Source of the DNA: a bacterium UBA1790
Lineage (GTDB): Bacteria; Bacteroidota; Bacteroidia; Bacteroidales; Muribaculaceae
Assembly: GCA_002314465.1 (NCBI GenBank)
Contig: DCGA01000111.1
Span: 19,188 to 31,501, forward strand
Length of the DNA stretch: 12,314 nucleotides
Direction of reading: 5' to 3'
The notes under the pieces were generated by a model, which saw only the letters and a program-made list of their open reading frames with translations, was not told the DNA's origin and did no database searches. The stretch's first letter is position 1. Every line of letters starts with the position of its first letter. Both the position numbers and the translations under genes were made by a program. Below, piece after piece: positions 1 to 7,146 of the stretch.

Positions 1-253
1 TGCTTGTTGAGTACTCGCCGTCGTGGGTCTTGGGTGCTGTCACTGCTGCGCCCACTGCGCCGCCAATGATCATACCTGCTAGGCGACCGGTGTCGTGTCC
101 GCGCCATCCGCCCATGATTCCACCGATGGTAGAGCCAAATACGCCGCCTACCGATGCGCCGGTCATGGCACCATAGAATTGCTGAGATGATGAGCAGCCT
201 GTGCTGCCAAGCATCATTAATATAGCCATTGAAGCAATGATAATCTTTTTCAT
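1..253 (-). CDS. Glycine-zipper lipoprotein, partial (C-terminus beyond window)
   Basis: The frame is read on the minus strand from an ATG at 253-251 and stays open to the left edge, giving 84 visible codons. The N-terminus is a lipoprotein signal peptide: Lys2-Lys3, a hydrophobic stretch (residues 4-16), then STGC with the likely lipidated Cys20 followed by serines. Residues 28-72 are a glycine-rich GxxxG-type segment (GAMTGASVGGVFGSTIGG and, later, GMIIGGAVGAA) typical of glycine-zipper envelope proteins that pack two membrane-associated helices. WRGHDTGR lies between the two Gly-rich halves. It follows ispH on the same strand after 72 bp with no obvious terminator between, so it may be transcribed with cmk-ispH or from its own promoter. 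The exact role is not recognisable. Membrane-associated glycine-zipper lipoprotein is secure as a description; the rest is unknown because the gene is truncated. Confidence 0.75.
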   Translation of the reverse strand, partial: MKKIIIASMAILMMLGSTGCSSSQQFYGAMTGASVGGVFGSTIGGIMGGWRGHDTGRLAGMIIGGAVGAAVTAPKTHDGEYSTS

Positions 254-325
254 ATCCTTTATGTTTTTATGATGTTGTATTTTTGTGCCTTTGTGATTTA
301 TAGACTCACCCAAGTGCCCAAAGGT

Positions 326-1198
326 TTAATTTGTGCCTAAAACATTATAGTTGGCCTGGATGTATTCCTTCACCCTGTTCATGAGCCAGCGTGGGGTGGA
401 GGTGGCTCCGCATATTCCTATCTTCTCCTTGCCCTCGAGCCATGCGGGGTCTATCTCGGTCTCGTTGCTTATGAGGTGTGAGTCGGGGTTGGCATCGAGG
501 CATTCGCCGTAGAGGATGCGCCCGTTACTGCTCTTGTGACCGCACACAAAGAGGATGAGTTCGTGCTGCTGGGCAAACTGGCGGATTTGCGGTATGCGGT
601 TGGCTACCGAGCGGCAGATGGTGTCGTAACTTTCAAACTTCACGCCTGGCTCAATGCGCTTGCCTATCTCTTCTACAATCGCCTTGAAGCCCTGCAGTGA
701 CTTCGTTGTCTGCGAGTACAGGAAGATGTCGCGGCTGTAGTCTATCTTGTCAATCTCGTTGATGCTCTCGATTACCAGCGCCGTGCCTTGGGTTTGTCCC
801 ACGAGGCCGAGCACCTCGGCATGTCCGCGCTTGCCGTAGATGACAATCTGCGGTTTTACCTGTGTGTTATAGGTCTTCTTGATGCGCTGTTGCAGTTTGA
901 GCACAACGGGGCATGTGGCATCGATGATTTCGATGTTATTGCAACGGGCGGTTTCGTAGGTTGCAGGAGGCTCGCCGTGGGCGCGCAGCAGCACTTTCAC
1001 GTCGTGCAGTTGCTCCATCTGCTCATGGGTGATGGTGGTGAGTCCCTTGCTGCCCAGTCGCTCCACCTCGTTGCTGTTGTGCACGATGTCGCCCAGGCAG
1101 TACAAGTGTCCTGCGTCCTTGAGTTGCTCCTCGGCCTTGCGTATCGCTGTGGTCACTCCGAAGCAGAACCCCGAACCGTTGTCAATCTCGATAATCAT
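326..1198 (-). CDS. ispH: 4-hydroxy-3-methylbut-2-enyl diphosphate reductase (IspH/LytB)
   Basis: IspH is the cytoplasmic [4Fe-4S] enzyme that reduces HMBPP to IPP and DMAPP, the last step of the MEP isoprenoid pathway. The 290 residues match the usual length of the single-domain enzyme. The three cluster cysteines are visible: Cys12 in GSGFCFGV, Cys96 in DATCP, and Cys195 in [10 protein letters not shown]. Substrate-binding and catalytic positions are also present: His40 (GDIVHN), His74 (RAHGEPP), His126 and Glu128 (GHAEV), Thr164/165 (SQTT), Ser223 to Asn225 (KSSNGR) and Ser267 (GATSTPR). The ATG overlaps the cmk stop codon by 4 bp (ATGA, 1195-1198), which suggests translational coupling and fixes the start. 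The porQ-cmk-ispH order recurs in other Bacteroidota such as Porphyromonas gingivalis (from memory). No key residue is missing. Confidence 0.96.
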   Translation of the reverse strand: MIIEIDNGSGFCFGVTTAIRKAEEQLKDAGHLYCLGDIVHNSNEVERLGSKGLTTITHEQMEQLHDVKVLLRAHGEPPATYETARCNNIEIIDATCPVVLKLQQRIKKTYNTQVKPQIVIYGKRGHAEVLGLVGQTQGTALVIESINEIDKIDYSRDIFLYSQTTKSLQGFKAIVEEIGKRIEPGVKFESYDTICRSVANRIPQIRQFAQQHELILFVCGHKSSNGRILYGECLDANPDSHLISNETEIDPAWLEGKEKIGICGATSTPRWLMNRVKEYIQANYNVLGTN

Positions 1199-1896
1199 TT
1201 CTTGGCTTTGGTGATTCTTTCAAAGGTGTCGATAAGCCACTTGTCCTGTTCCTCGAATGTGAGGTGCGAGTTGTCGAGCACCAGGGCGTCCTCGGCCTGG
1301 CGCAGCGGGCTCTCGGCACGGGTGGTGTCGATGCGGTCGCGCTCGGTGACGTTGTGAAGCACCTCCTCATAGGTTGTGGTGGTGTCGCCCTTGCCGCGCA
1401 ACTCGTCGTAGCGGCGTTGTGCGCGTACCTCGGCATCGGCAGTGACAAATACCTTCATCTCGGCATCGGGGAATACCACGGTACCTATGTCGCGGCCATC
1501 CATCACGATGCCCTTGTTCTTGCCCATTGCCTGCTGCTGGCGCACCATGTCGCGGCGCACAAAACCTATGGCGGCGATGATGCTCACCTTGTCGCTCACG
1601 CGCATAGAGCGTATATCTTTCTCAACGTTCTTGCCGTTGAGGTATGTCTCGCTGCGGCCCTCTTCGTTGGGCTTGAATGTGATTTTGATTTTTGGAAGTG
1701 CTGCCTCAAGTGCTGTTTCGTCTACGGTGTCGCCCTCGATGAGGCCCTTGTCAAGGCAATAGAGTGTTACCGAGCGGTACATTGCACCGGTATCGATGTA
1801 GGCGTAACCTATTTTCTTGGCGAGTGCTTTCGCCATTGTGCTCTTGCCTGTCGATGAATATCCGTCGATGGCAATGGTTATTTTTTTCTTTTTCAT
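1195..1896 (-). CDS. cmk: (d)CMP kinase (cytidylate kinase)
   Basis: Cmk phosphorylates CMP and dCMP to the diphosphates with ATP, in the cytosol. With the start at 1896 the protein has 233 residues, a normal length for bacterial Cmk. The P-loop GYSSTGKST spans residues 12-20, followed by [11 protein letters not shown] (33-43), which begins the nucleotide-monophosphate-binding region. Other signatures are [18 protein letters not shown] (133-150), the lid arginines around RAQRR (158-162) and [11 protein letters not shown] (188-198) before the conserved ALVLDNS. The frame is open further upstream to 1983, but that extension reads through the promoter-like element at 1918-1953 and does not resemble the family, so the ATG just before the [14 protein letters not shown] segment is chosen. 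It overlaps ispH by 4 bp. Confidence 0.95.
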   Translation of the reverse strand: MKKKKITIAIDGYSSTGKSTMAKALAKKIGYAYIDTGAMYRSVTLYCLDKGLIEGDTVDETALEAALPKIKITFKPNEEGRSETYLNGKNVEKDIRSMRVSDKVSIIAAIGFVRRDMVRQQQAMGKNKGIVMDGRDIGTVVFPDAEMKVFVTADAEVRAQRRYDELRGKGDTTTTYEEVLHNVTERDRIDTTRAESPLRQAEDALVLDNSHLTFEEQDKWLIDTFERITKAKK

Positions 1897-1917
1897 AATA
1901 GCATGTTTAATTTCTTG

Positions 1918-1953
1918 CAAAGATACATATTTTAGACGGAATCCAATGGCAAA
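1918..1953 (-). promoter_or_regulatory. Bacteroidota-type promoter of cmk-ispH
   Basis: On the minus strand TATCTTTG (1925-1918) is an exact match to the Bacteroidota -7 consensus TAnnTTTG. A TTTG (1953-1950) lies 24 bp upstream, longer than the roughly 20 bp usual for the -33 box, so the -7 element is the stronger half. The start would leave a leader of about 15 nt before the cmk ATG. Confidence 0.55.
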
Positions 1954-1980
1954 AACCACAAAACTTTTGTTGTTGACTCG

Positions 1981-2021
1981 CAAAAAATGAGGGCCCGCAA
2001 GTCGTTACGACTATCGGGCCC
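1981..2021 (-). terminator. Intrinsic terminator of porQ
   Basis: The arms GGGCCCG and CGGGCCC (outer, 1991-2021) enclose AGTCG and CGACT (inner) with a TTA loop, so two stacked stems are separated by a small internal loop. On the minus strand the hairpin starts 25 nt after the porQ stop and is followed by a T-run (complement of the A-run at 1982-1987). It separates porQ from cmk, consistent with the separate cmk promoter. Confidence 0.8.
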
Positions 2022-2046
2022 ATTGTATCTTGCTGCAAGGCGGTTG

Positions 2047-3072
2047 TTATCTCATCAATTCGCCTATGCTGGTGGTGAGATTGAACATGAATGTTGTTGC
2101 GCCGCTGTGGGGCTGTGCCACTGCAAGGCCCACGCCGAAGGCTTTGACCTTGAGGCCTGCACCGGCCGAGAAGCCCGAGAGCAGGTTACGCTGGTAAGAC
2201 GACATGTCGGTGCGTGTCTTGTAGTTGTAACCTATGCCCACCCACATGTTGTCGTTGGGAAGGAATTCCACGCCCATGACGATGTGGCGCAGGAGGTTGC
2301 TGCCAAATGAATCCTTGAGCACCAGCGGACTGCTTGTAGAGTTCTTGTCCTGAGGCTGGTAGTAGGGCAGTTTCCACTTGCACAGGTTGTTAAGGGTGAG
2401 CGACAGGCGGAACGGTGTGCCCGAGAATTGCTTCGAAATACCCATCTGGATGTCCCACGGCAACTTGTCGCGGTTGTCGGCAAACTTCTTCACCTGTCCA
2501 CCGAGGTTCTTGGCAACCAGCGAGAACGACAGGTCGTTGTTGGGGTTGTAGTAGTTCACACCCAGATCAACGCCCAGTGCTGCAGCCGAGTAGTCCTCAT
2601 ACTTGCTGTGGATGAACTTGGCTGTGATACCGCCGCGCCAGTATTCGCTGATGTCGTGGGTATATGTCACGTTCACAGCCATATCGCTGGCACTGAATTT
2701 GCCGGTAGAGGTGCCGGTGATGTCATATCCCTCAAATGAACCGTAGCCATAGTACTGGATGCCTGCCGACCATGCGCTGTGCTCGTTGATGCCCTGGCCG
2801 TAGCGCACGCCCATAAAGTTGCTGCCGCCCAGGTAGCGCATGTAGTTTACACCCACCTGGTGGTCATATTCGGGACCCAGCAGGGCAGGGTTCTGCTCCA
2901 CCAGGTTAACGTCGTCGTCGATAACGGTGAGGTTGTTGCCGCCCAGCGCGTAGGCATGCGCCGAGGGGGTGAGTTTGAGGAAATTATAGGCCGTAGTGCC
3001 GTCTTGTGCGGCAACTGTGGCACACGAGGCAACTGCCAGCGCAATTGCCATGAAATTGTTCCGGATGTTCAT
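2047..3072 (-). CDS. porQ: Type IX secretion system protein PorQ
   Basis: PorQ is an outer-membrane beta-barrel protein of the T9SS attachment complex (PorU, PorV, PorQ, PorZ), which cleaves cargo C-terminal signals and anchors cargo on the surface. The 341-residue protein has a signal peptide (residues 1-22, ending in VAA before QDG). The family's N-terminal pattern follows: AYNFLKL (28-34), PSAHAYALGGNNL, then NLVEQNPALLGPEYD (56-70) and VGVNYMRYLGG. The rest alternates aromatic and glycine-rich strands as expected for a barrel and ends in FNLTTSIGELMR. It has its own terminator and lies upstream of cmk-ispH, an arrangement shared with P. gingivalis (established knowledge, recalled). No clear -7 box was found upstream. 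The call implies that the organism has a T9SS; no other por gene is in this window. Confidence 0.9.
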   Translation of the reverse strand: MNIRNNFMAIALAVASCATVAAQDGTTAYNFLKLTPSAHAYALGGNNLTVIDDDVNLVEQNPALLGPEYDHQVGVNYMRYLGGSNFMGVRYGQGINEHSAWSAGIQYYGYGSFEGYDITGTSTGKFSASDMAVNVTYTHDISEYWRGGITAKFIHSKYEDYSAAALGVDLGVNYYNPNNDLSFSLVAKNLGGQVKKFADNRDKLPWDIQMGISKQFSGTPFRLSLTLNNLCKWKLPYYQPQDKNSTSSPLVLKDSFGSNLLRHIVMGVEFLPNDNMWVGIGYNYKTRTDMSSYQRNLLSGFSAGAGLKVKAFGVGLAVAQPHSGATTFMFNLTTSIGELMR

Positions 3073-3213
3073 TGTTTAATGCATTAAAACATATACATAA
3101 CGCATGCATAAGGTCGTTTATTATATCATTTTACATTTTTTTTCATTCATATTGCCCTTTTGTAAAAATACTTGAAACATTATTAATCATTTACAAAATC
3201 AAACTTTTTTGTA

Positions 3214-3243
3214 TTGACATTTGTAAATTCTATCATATATTTG
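3214..3243 (+). promoter_or_regulatory. Promoter of the TonB-domain gene
   Basis: TATATTTG at 3236-3243 matches the Bacteroidota -7 box TAnnTTTG. Upstream, TTGACA at 3214-3219 lies 16 bp away; a TTTG at 3208-3211 is an alternative -33 box at 24 bp. Transcription would start near 3249, leaving a leader of about 70 nt before the ATG at 3319. Confidence 0.55.
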
Positions 3244-3251
3244 CATTGGAA

Positions 3252-3294
3252 TTACTGCCACCACATTAGTTCAAGTGTATGTTTGCGGCGGTAA
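3252..3294 (+). other. Hairpin in the 5' leader of the TonB-domain gene
   Basis: TTACTGCC (3252-3259) can pair with GGCGGTAA (3287-3294), with one T-G wobble, and inside it ACATT (3263-3267) can pair with AGTGT (3274-3278) around a 6-nt loop. The structure begins a few nt after the predicted transcription start and ends 24 nt before the start codon. It might modulate mRNA stability or translation; a chance structure is possible. Confidence 0.3.
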
Positions 3295-3318
3295 AATTAT
3301 TGAAAACTAACTACTTAG

Positions 3319-3765
3319 ATGTTTAAAACTCTTAGACTCGACATTGCTTTTATCGTAGCGTTGCTCTCGGCGGCCGGTGCTATGGCACAGGTGCGTCATG
3401 TGACCACGGTAGACCCCTATGCCCGCAGCAAGGCACAGATGGTCGAGGTTTATGAGTTTGACTACGTCGACGTTCAGCCCCAGTTCCCCGGTGGTGAGCA
3501 TGGTCTCATCAACTTCATCAACGAGGTGCGCGAATATCCCTATCAGGCCTATAAGAACAAGATTCAGGGACGCGTGTTGTGCAGTTTCATCGTGGGTGCC
3601 GACGGCCGCGTGAGCAATGTGCGCGTCATCCGTGGCTCGGGCGACGATTCGCTCAACCGCGAGGCAATGCGTGTCATCAGCGAGATGCCGCGTTGGAAAG
3701 CCGGCAAGGTGGGCAAGACATCGGTAGCAGTGCGCGTGGTACTTCCCATCGCATTCCGCTTGTAA
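3319..3765 (+). CDS. Secreted stand-alone TonB C-terminal-domain protein
   Basis: This is a 148-residue protein with a signal peptide (residues 1-23, ending AMA before Gln24) and then almost directly a TonB C-terminal domain (53-148). The domain signature is clear: QPQFPGGEHGLINFI (53-67), EYPYQAYKNKIQGRVLCSFIV (72-92), DGRVSNVRVIRG (95-106), EAMRVISEMPRWKAGK (115-130) and the closing VVLPIAFRL. Normal TonB couples the ExbBD proton motor to outer-membrane receptors through an N-terminal membrane anchor and a proline-rich linker. Both are absent here, so this is a periplasmic or surface module without visible coupling to an energy source. Such short versions are common in Bacteroidota and their role is not settled. 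The gene is monocistronic, with its own promoter and a strong terminator, and is divergent from porQ. Confidence 0.85.
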   Translation: MFKTLRLDIAFIVALLSAAGAMAQVRHVTTVDPYARSKAQMVEVYEFDYVDVQPQFPGGEHGLINFINEVREYPYQAYKNKIQGRVLCSFIVGADGRVSNVRVIRGSGDDSLNREAMRVISEMPRWKAGKVGKTSVAVRVVLPIAFRL

Positions 3766-3799
3766 AACAAAGACTTTTAGAGTATGACAGATATGCTCC

Positions 3800-3834
3800 C
3801 GCAACGCCTTATCAGCGTTGCGTTTTTTGTTTTC
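3800..3834 (+). terminator. Intrinsic terminator of the TonB-domain gene
   Basis: A perfect 8-bp stem, CGCAACGC (3800-3807) with GCGTTGCG (3815-3822) and a 7-nt loop, is followed at once by TTTTTT (3823-3828) and a further T-rich stretch. It begins 34 nt after the stop codon. Confidence 0.9.
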
Positions 3835-3869
3835 ACCCGGCTCGCCTCGCTCTGATTAGTTCGAATTTT

Positions 3870-3928
3870 ACCACAGATTGAACAGATTCAACAAATTATT
3901 TATAGCCTTTTTGTACTTTTAGTCTAAA
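3870..3928 (+). repeat. Dispersed intergenic repeat, copy 1 (three 9-bp units plus tail)
   Basis: The block starts ACCACAGATT and ends TTTTAGTCTAAA. It contains three contiguous 9-bp units (3874-3900): CAGATTGAA, then CAGATTCAA, then CAAATTATT. A second copy at 8258-8307 has the same start and end but is 9 bp shorter, lacking one unit. Confidence 0.75.
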
Positions 3929-4031
3929 ATCCCCAATCACGAAGTTAAATTTCTTGTAATTTATCATGATTTCTTTCAATGCAAAACCTCACCCAAATCT
4001 ATTAATTCGTTTCAGTCCCTTAAAAATCGCC

Positions 4032-4055
4032 TTTCTTGTTTCATATAACAAGAAA
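4032..4055. promoter_or_regulatory. Perfect 9-bp palindrome in the ddl-murF promoter
   Basis: TTTCTTGTT (4032-4040) and AACAAGAAA (4047-4055) form a perfect inverted repeat around a 6-bp centre. It ends 6 bp before the -7 box at 4062 and covers the -33 region, the position expected for a dimeric regulator's operator. No regulator can be named; a hairpin-only role is an alternative. Confidence 0.4.
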
Positions 4056-4061
4056 AAATGC

Positions 4062-4069
4062 TAAATTTG
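4062..4069 (+). promoter_or_regulatory. -7 box of the ddl-murF promoter
   Basis: TAAATTTG matches TAnnTTTG exactly. The -33 region is weak and lies within the palindrome at 4032-4055. Initiation would fall near 4075, downstream of the in-frame TTG at 4036, so that TTG cannot be the start of translation from this promoter. Confidence 0.55.
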
Positions 4070-4083
4070 CAAGTTGTACTCAC

Positions 4084-5139
4084 ATGACCAATTTCAAGAA
4101 TATGAATATAGTAGTTTTAGCAGGTGGAACCAGTACTGAGCGACTGATTTCAATCATCTCGGGCACAGGTGTGTGCCGTGCGCTCAGGGCTAAGGGACAC
4201 AACGCTGTTCTTCTCGATATCTTTGCAGGCGACAGCACTGCCGACAGCAACGATTTCTTCCCCGCACAGTACGATGTGGACAAGGCAAGCGCCTATATGA
4301 GCAGTTTCAACGACAGCATCCCCGCTATGGTGAAGGAGCGCCGCGCATTCTTCGGCCCCAATGTTCTGGAGATGTGCTCTGCTGCCGACATCGTTTTCAT
4401 GGCACTGCATGGTGCCAACGGTGAGGACGGTCGCGTTCAGGCCACATTCGACCTTATGGGCATTCGCTACACTGGTGCAGGTTACCTGAGCAGTGCCATG
4501 GCAATGGACAAGGCTATCACTAAGAACATGTATATCACCGGCGGTGTTCCCACTGCCAAGGCTTACTTCGTTGAGCGTGGCGTTGAGGTGAAAACTCCTG
4601 CCGAGATGGGGCTCAAGTATCCCGTAGTCGTTAAGCCCGCATGCGGTGGCTCAAGCGTGGGTATCACTATCGCTAAGGACGAGACCGAGTTCACCGCTTC
4701 GGTTAAGACTGCATTTGACCTTGAGCCCAAGGCTGTTATCGAGGAGTTCCTCAAGGGCCGCGAATTCTCGGTGGGCGTTATCGACGGCAAGGCTCTGCCC
4801 GTTATCGAAATCGCTCCCAAGGAGGGCTTCTATGACTACGAGAACAAGTACAAACCCGGTGCAACCGTTGAAACTTGCCCCGCCGATATCACTCCCGAGC
4901 AGACCGAGCGCATGCAACGCCATGCCGAGCATGCAATGGAGGCTCTGGGCATCGAGGCTTATGGCCGCATCGACTTCATCATGGATGCCGAGGGCAACAT
5001 GATTTCGCTGGAGGCTAACACCCTTCCCGGTATGACTGCCACCAGTCTGCTGCCACAGGAGGCTGCACAGGTTGGCTTCGGTTACGAAGACCTGTGTGAG
5101 CACCTTATCAATGTATCTCTGAAAAAATACAACGCATAA
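4084..5139 (+). CDS. ddl: D-alanine--D-alanine ligase
   Basis: Ddl is a cytoplasmic ATP-grasp enzyme that joins two D-alanines for the peptidoglycan stem peptide. From the ATG at 4084 it has 351 residues, a normal length. Motifs in order: LAGGTSTERLISIISG (12-27, the GGxSxExxxSxxSG N-terminal signature), ALHGANGEDGRVQ (107-119), VVVKPACGGSSVGI (181-194, ATP-grasp lysine and glycine loop), EEF (220-222), FYDYENKY (249-256, the omega-loop tyrosine type expected for D-Ala-D-Ala rather than D-Ala-D-lactate ligases), YGRIDF (293-298) and LEANTLPGMTATSLLPQ (309-325, metal-binding Glu and Asn). ATG 4102 (MNIVVLAGG) is an equally reasonable start and would leave a longer leader after the predicted promoter; neither has a Shine-Dalgarno. 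murF begins 3 bp after the stop, so the two form an operon. Confidence 0.95.
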   Translation: MTNFKNMNIVVLAGGTSTERLISIISGTGVCRALRAKGHNAVLLDIFAGDSTADSNDFFPAQYDVDKASAYMSSFNDSIPAMVKERRAFFGPNVLEMCSAADIVFMALHGANGEDGRVQATFDLMGIRYTGAGYLSSAMAMDKAITKNMYITGGVPTAKAYFVERGVEVKTPAEMGLKYPVVVKPACGGSSVGITIAKDETEFTASVKTAFDLEPKAVIEEFLKGREFSVGVIDGKALPVIEIAPKEGFYDYENKYKPGATVETCPADITPEQTERMQRHAEHAMEALGIEAYGRIDFIMDAEGNMISLEANTLPGMTATSLLPQEAAQVGFGYEDLCEHLINVSLKKYNA

Positions 5140-5142
5140 GAA

Positions 5143-6507
5143 ATGAAGAATCTTACTCTGGCCAATATCGCCGCTGCCGCTGGCGGACGCTATGTGGGTC
5201 CTGCCGACAAGGCAAACTTTGAGGTTACAGCCATTGAGACCGACAGCCGCAAGGTGGGCGAGGGCGCTATGTTTGTCGCCATCAAGGGCGAGCGCGTCGA
5301 CGGGCACAAGTTCATCGACCAGGTGGTTGCCGCTGGCGCTGCCTGTGTGCTCAGCGAAATAGACCTGGGCGAACAGCCCTATGCCTACATCCTCGTGGAA
5401 TCGACTCTGCAGGCGGTCAAGGACATTGCCGAGTTCTATCTCAAGGGGCTCGATATCCCCGTGGTGGGCATTGCTGGCAGTGTGGGCAAGACCAGCACCA
5501 AGGAGATGACTCACAGCGTGCTGCGCCAGGGTTTCAATGCTCTCAAGACCGAGGGTAACTTCAATAACGAACTGGGTCTCCCCATCACCATTTTCCGCCT
5601 GCGCGACGAGCAGATGGCGGTGCTCGAGATGGGCATCAGCGACTTCGGTGAGATGCATCGCCTTGCCAAGGTGGCGCGCCCCGACACGGTGATAATGACC
5701 AATATAGGTTGCTGTCATCTTGAGAACCTCATCGACCGCGACGGCATCCTCAAGGCTAAGACCGAGATATTTGATTTCCTCGAGGACGATGCCCACATCA
5801 TCCTCAATGGCGATGATGACAAACTTGCTACCGTTACCGACGTGCGTGGCATCAAGCCCGTGTACTTCGGTCTTGACCCCAAGAACGATTTTTGGGCAAG
5901 CGACCTCAAGAGCCTCGGCCTCAAGGGCACCGCATGCACTATCCACACCCCCGTGGGCGACTTCGATGCTACCGTGGGCATGCCCGGCAAGCACATGGTC
6001 TACAATGCCCTCGCCGGTGCTGCCGCTGGCATTGCCTATGGCCTCACGCTCGAGCAGATCAAGGCCGGTATTGAGAGCAACGGTTCGCTCAGCGGCCGTT
6101 TCAATATCATTGACACTCCCCGCTACACCATCATCGACGACTGCTACAATGCCAATCCTGTGTCGATGAAGGCATCGCGCGAGGTGCTGCAAGACGGCGC
6201 CAACCGCCGCGTAGCCATCCTTGGCGACATGGGCGAACTCGGAACCGACGAGCGTGCGCTCCACGCAGGCGTGGGCACATTTGCCGCAGGGCTCGATATA
6301 GATGCCATCTATTGCGCCGGCGACCTCTCGCAGGCTCTTGCACAGGCTGCTGTTGACGGTGGTTTCAAGGGCGAGGTCAAGCACTTCGACACCCGCGACC
6401 AGTTGATGGAAGCACTGCCCGGTTTGCTTCGTGACGGCGACACCATCCTCGTCAAGGCAAGCCACTTCATGCAGTTCCCCGCCATCGTCACCCTCCTCCA
6501 GCAATAA
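5143..6507 (+). CDS. murF: UDP-N-acetylmuramoyl-tripeptide--D-alanyl-D-alanine ligase
   Basis: MurF adds D-Ala-D-Ala to UDP-MurNAc-tripeptide with ATP in the cytoplasm, the last soluble step of peptidoglycan precursor synthesis. The 454 residues match the family. The N-terminal UMP-binding domain shows AIETDSRKVGEGAMFVAIKGERVDGH (30-55). The central ATPase domain has the P-loop AGSVGKTSTKE (111-121; most relatives have TTTKE), NFNNELGLP (139-147), the LEMG glutamate (162), TNIGCCHLE (186-194) and ILKAKTEI (202-209). It continues with HMVYNALAGAAAG (284-296), DDCYNANPVSMKASREVL (332-349) and the C-terminal-domain start VAILGDMGELG (357-367). The gene starts 3 bp after ddl and is the second gene of the operon; the two products act consecutively. 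LVKAS (436-440) replaces the usual LVKGS, a mild variant. Confidence 0.96.
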   Translation: MKNLTLANIAAAAGGRYVGPADKANFEVTAIETDSRKVGEGAMFVAIKGERVDGHKFIDQVVAAGAACVLSEIDLGEQPYAYILVESTLQAVKDIAEFYLKGLDIPVVGIAGSVGKTSTKEMTHSVLRQGFNALKTEGNFNNELGLPITIFRLRDEQMAVLEMGISDFGEMHRLAKVARPDTVIMTNIGCCHLENLIDRDGILKAKTEIFDFLEDDAHIILNGDDDKLATVTDVRGIKPVYFGLDPKNDFWASDLKSLGLKGTACTIHTPVGDFDATVGMPGKHMVYNALAGAAAGIAYGLTLEQIKAGIESNGSLSGRFNIIDTPRYTIIDDCYNANPVSMKASREVLQDGANRRVAILGDMGELGTDERALHAGVGTFAAGLDIDAIYCAGDLSQALAQAAVDGGFKGEVKHFDTRDQLMEALPGLLRDGDTILVKASHFMQFPAIVTLLQQ

Positions 6508-6528
6508 GGATTGCGATACACAATATAA

Positions 6529-6564
6529 CAACCCCAGACCATCATCAGATGTGGTCTGGGGTTG
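6529..6564. terminator. Hairpin between convergent murF and rsmD (bidirectional terminator candidate)
   Basis: CAACCCCAGACCA (6529-6541) and TGGTCTGGGGTTG (6552-6564) form a perfect 13-bp stem with a 10-nt loop, 22 nt after the murF stop and 22 nt beyond the rsmD stop. Neither side has a clean T-run (TTGCTGTTT on the plus strand, TTGTTATATTG on the minus strand), so termination may be imperfect, but the position between convergent operons supports the call. Confidence 0.7.
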
Positions 6565-6585
6565 CTGTTTCTATGGTGTTGTCTG

Positions 6586-7146
6586 TTATTCTTCGGCGGT
6601 GGTTTCTTCCTCGGGAATCTGGAAGATGGTGAAGTTCACCTTGCCGTAGGTGCGGTGCTGCAAGAAGTGGGGCAGCGAGGTGAAGTCATTGGCTTTGGAG
6701 TGCTCCACGATGATGATTGTGCCGGGCTTGAGCATGTCGCTCTCCAGTATCATGCGCGGCAGGTCGGGCAGTTGCGGCAGGTCGTAGGGAGGGTCGGCGA
6801 AGATTACATCAAACTTCTGCTGGCAAGTGCCTATAAAGCGGAACACATCGCCCTTGATGATGGTGTGGTTATCGCAGCCCAGCGTCTTGCTCACCTTCTT
6901 GATGAAATTGAACTGTGTGCTTGCCTTCTCTACCGAGGTCACCCATGCGCACTCTCTCGACAGGAACTCGAAACTTATTGCGCCGGTGCCCGAGAAGAGG
7001 TCGAGCGCAGTCATGTCCTCAAGGTCGATGAGGTTGCCCAGCACGTTGAAGATATTCTCACGCGCCATGTCGGTGGTGGGGCGTGCTGTGATATTGGTGG
7101 GCACGTCGAAGCGGCGACGGCCGTATTTTCCGCTTATTATTCGCAT
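6586..7146 (-). CDS. rsmD: 16S rRNA (guanine(966)-N(2))-methyltransferase RsmD
   Basis: RsmD is the SAM-dependent methyltransferase that modifies G966 of 16S rRNA on the assembling 30S subunit. The 186 residues match the usual length. The N-terminus MRIISGKYGRRRF and the following RPTTDMARENIFNVL (22-36) are characteristic. SAM motif I is ALDLFSGTGAISFEFLSR (47-64), an acidic ribose contact lies at Glu74 (SVEK), and the catalytic motif is FADPPYDL (116-123), the D/N-PPY of N-methyltransferases acting on bases. The C-terminus ends in an acidic EEETTAEE tail. The start overlaps the upstream DUF3822 stop by 10 bp, so the two are probably co-transcribed. Confidence 0.93.
   Translation of the reverse strand: MRIISGKYGRRRFDVPTNITARPTTDMARENIFNVLGNLIDLEDMTALDLFSGTGAISFEFLSRECAWVTSVEKASTQFNFIKKVSKTLGCDNHTIIKGDVFRFIGTCQQKFDVIFADPPYDLPQLPDLPRMILESDMLKPGTIIIVEHSKANDFTSLPHFLQHRTYGKVNFTIFQIPEEETTAEE

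Larger units (their letters stand above)
3766..4083. other. Spacer between TonB-domain gene and ddl (no gene)
   Basis: No credible gene lies here. The spacer holds the terminator at 3800-3834, a GC-rich CCGGCTCGCCTCGCTC (3837-3852) that recurs with one mismatch at 11609-11624, a repeat block (3870-3928) shared with 8258-8307, an AT-rich stretch with ATTTCTTTCAAT (3969-3980, a variant of the 13-mer found in the right-hand spacers), and the ddl promoter with a palindrome. Confidence 0.7.

Noticed and set aside
788..1857. Plus-strand open frames opposite ispH and cmk
   Set aside because: Shadow frames of two certain genes; no domains, no promoter or ribosome-binding signal.
3307..3804. Minus-strand 165-codon frame opposite the TonB-domain gene
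   Set aside because: The plus-strand gene has a signal peptide, a clear TonB domain, a promoter and a terminator; the opposite frame has none of these.
4036..4083. TTG at 4036 as the ddl start
   Set aside because: It lies upstream of the predicted transcription start and inside the promoter palindrome; the added 16 residues are not part of the Ddl fold.
4651..6531. A 626-codon open frame on the minus strand opposite ddl and murF
   Set aside because: It lies antisense to two genes with complete family motifs. Its translation is rich in His, Val, Ala and Leu with no recognisable domain, as expected when the opposite strand has strong GC-rich codon bias that avoids stops in this frame.
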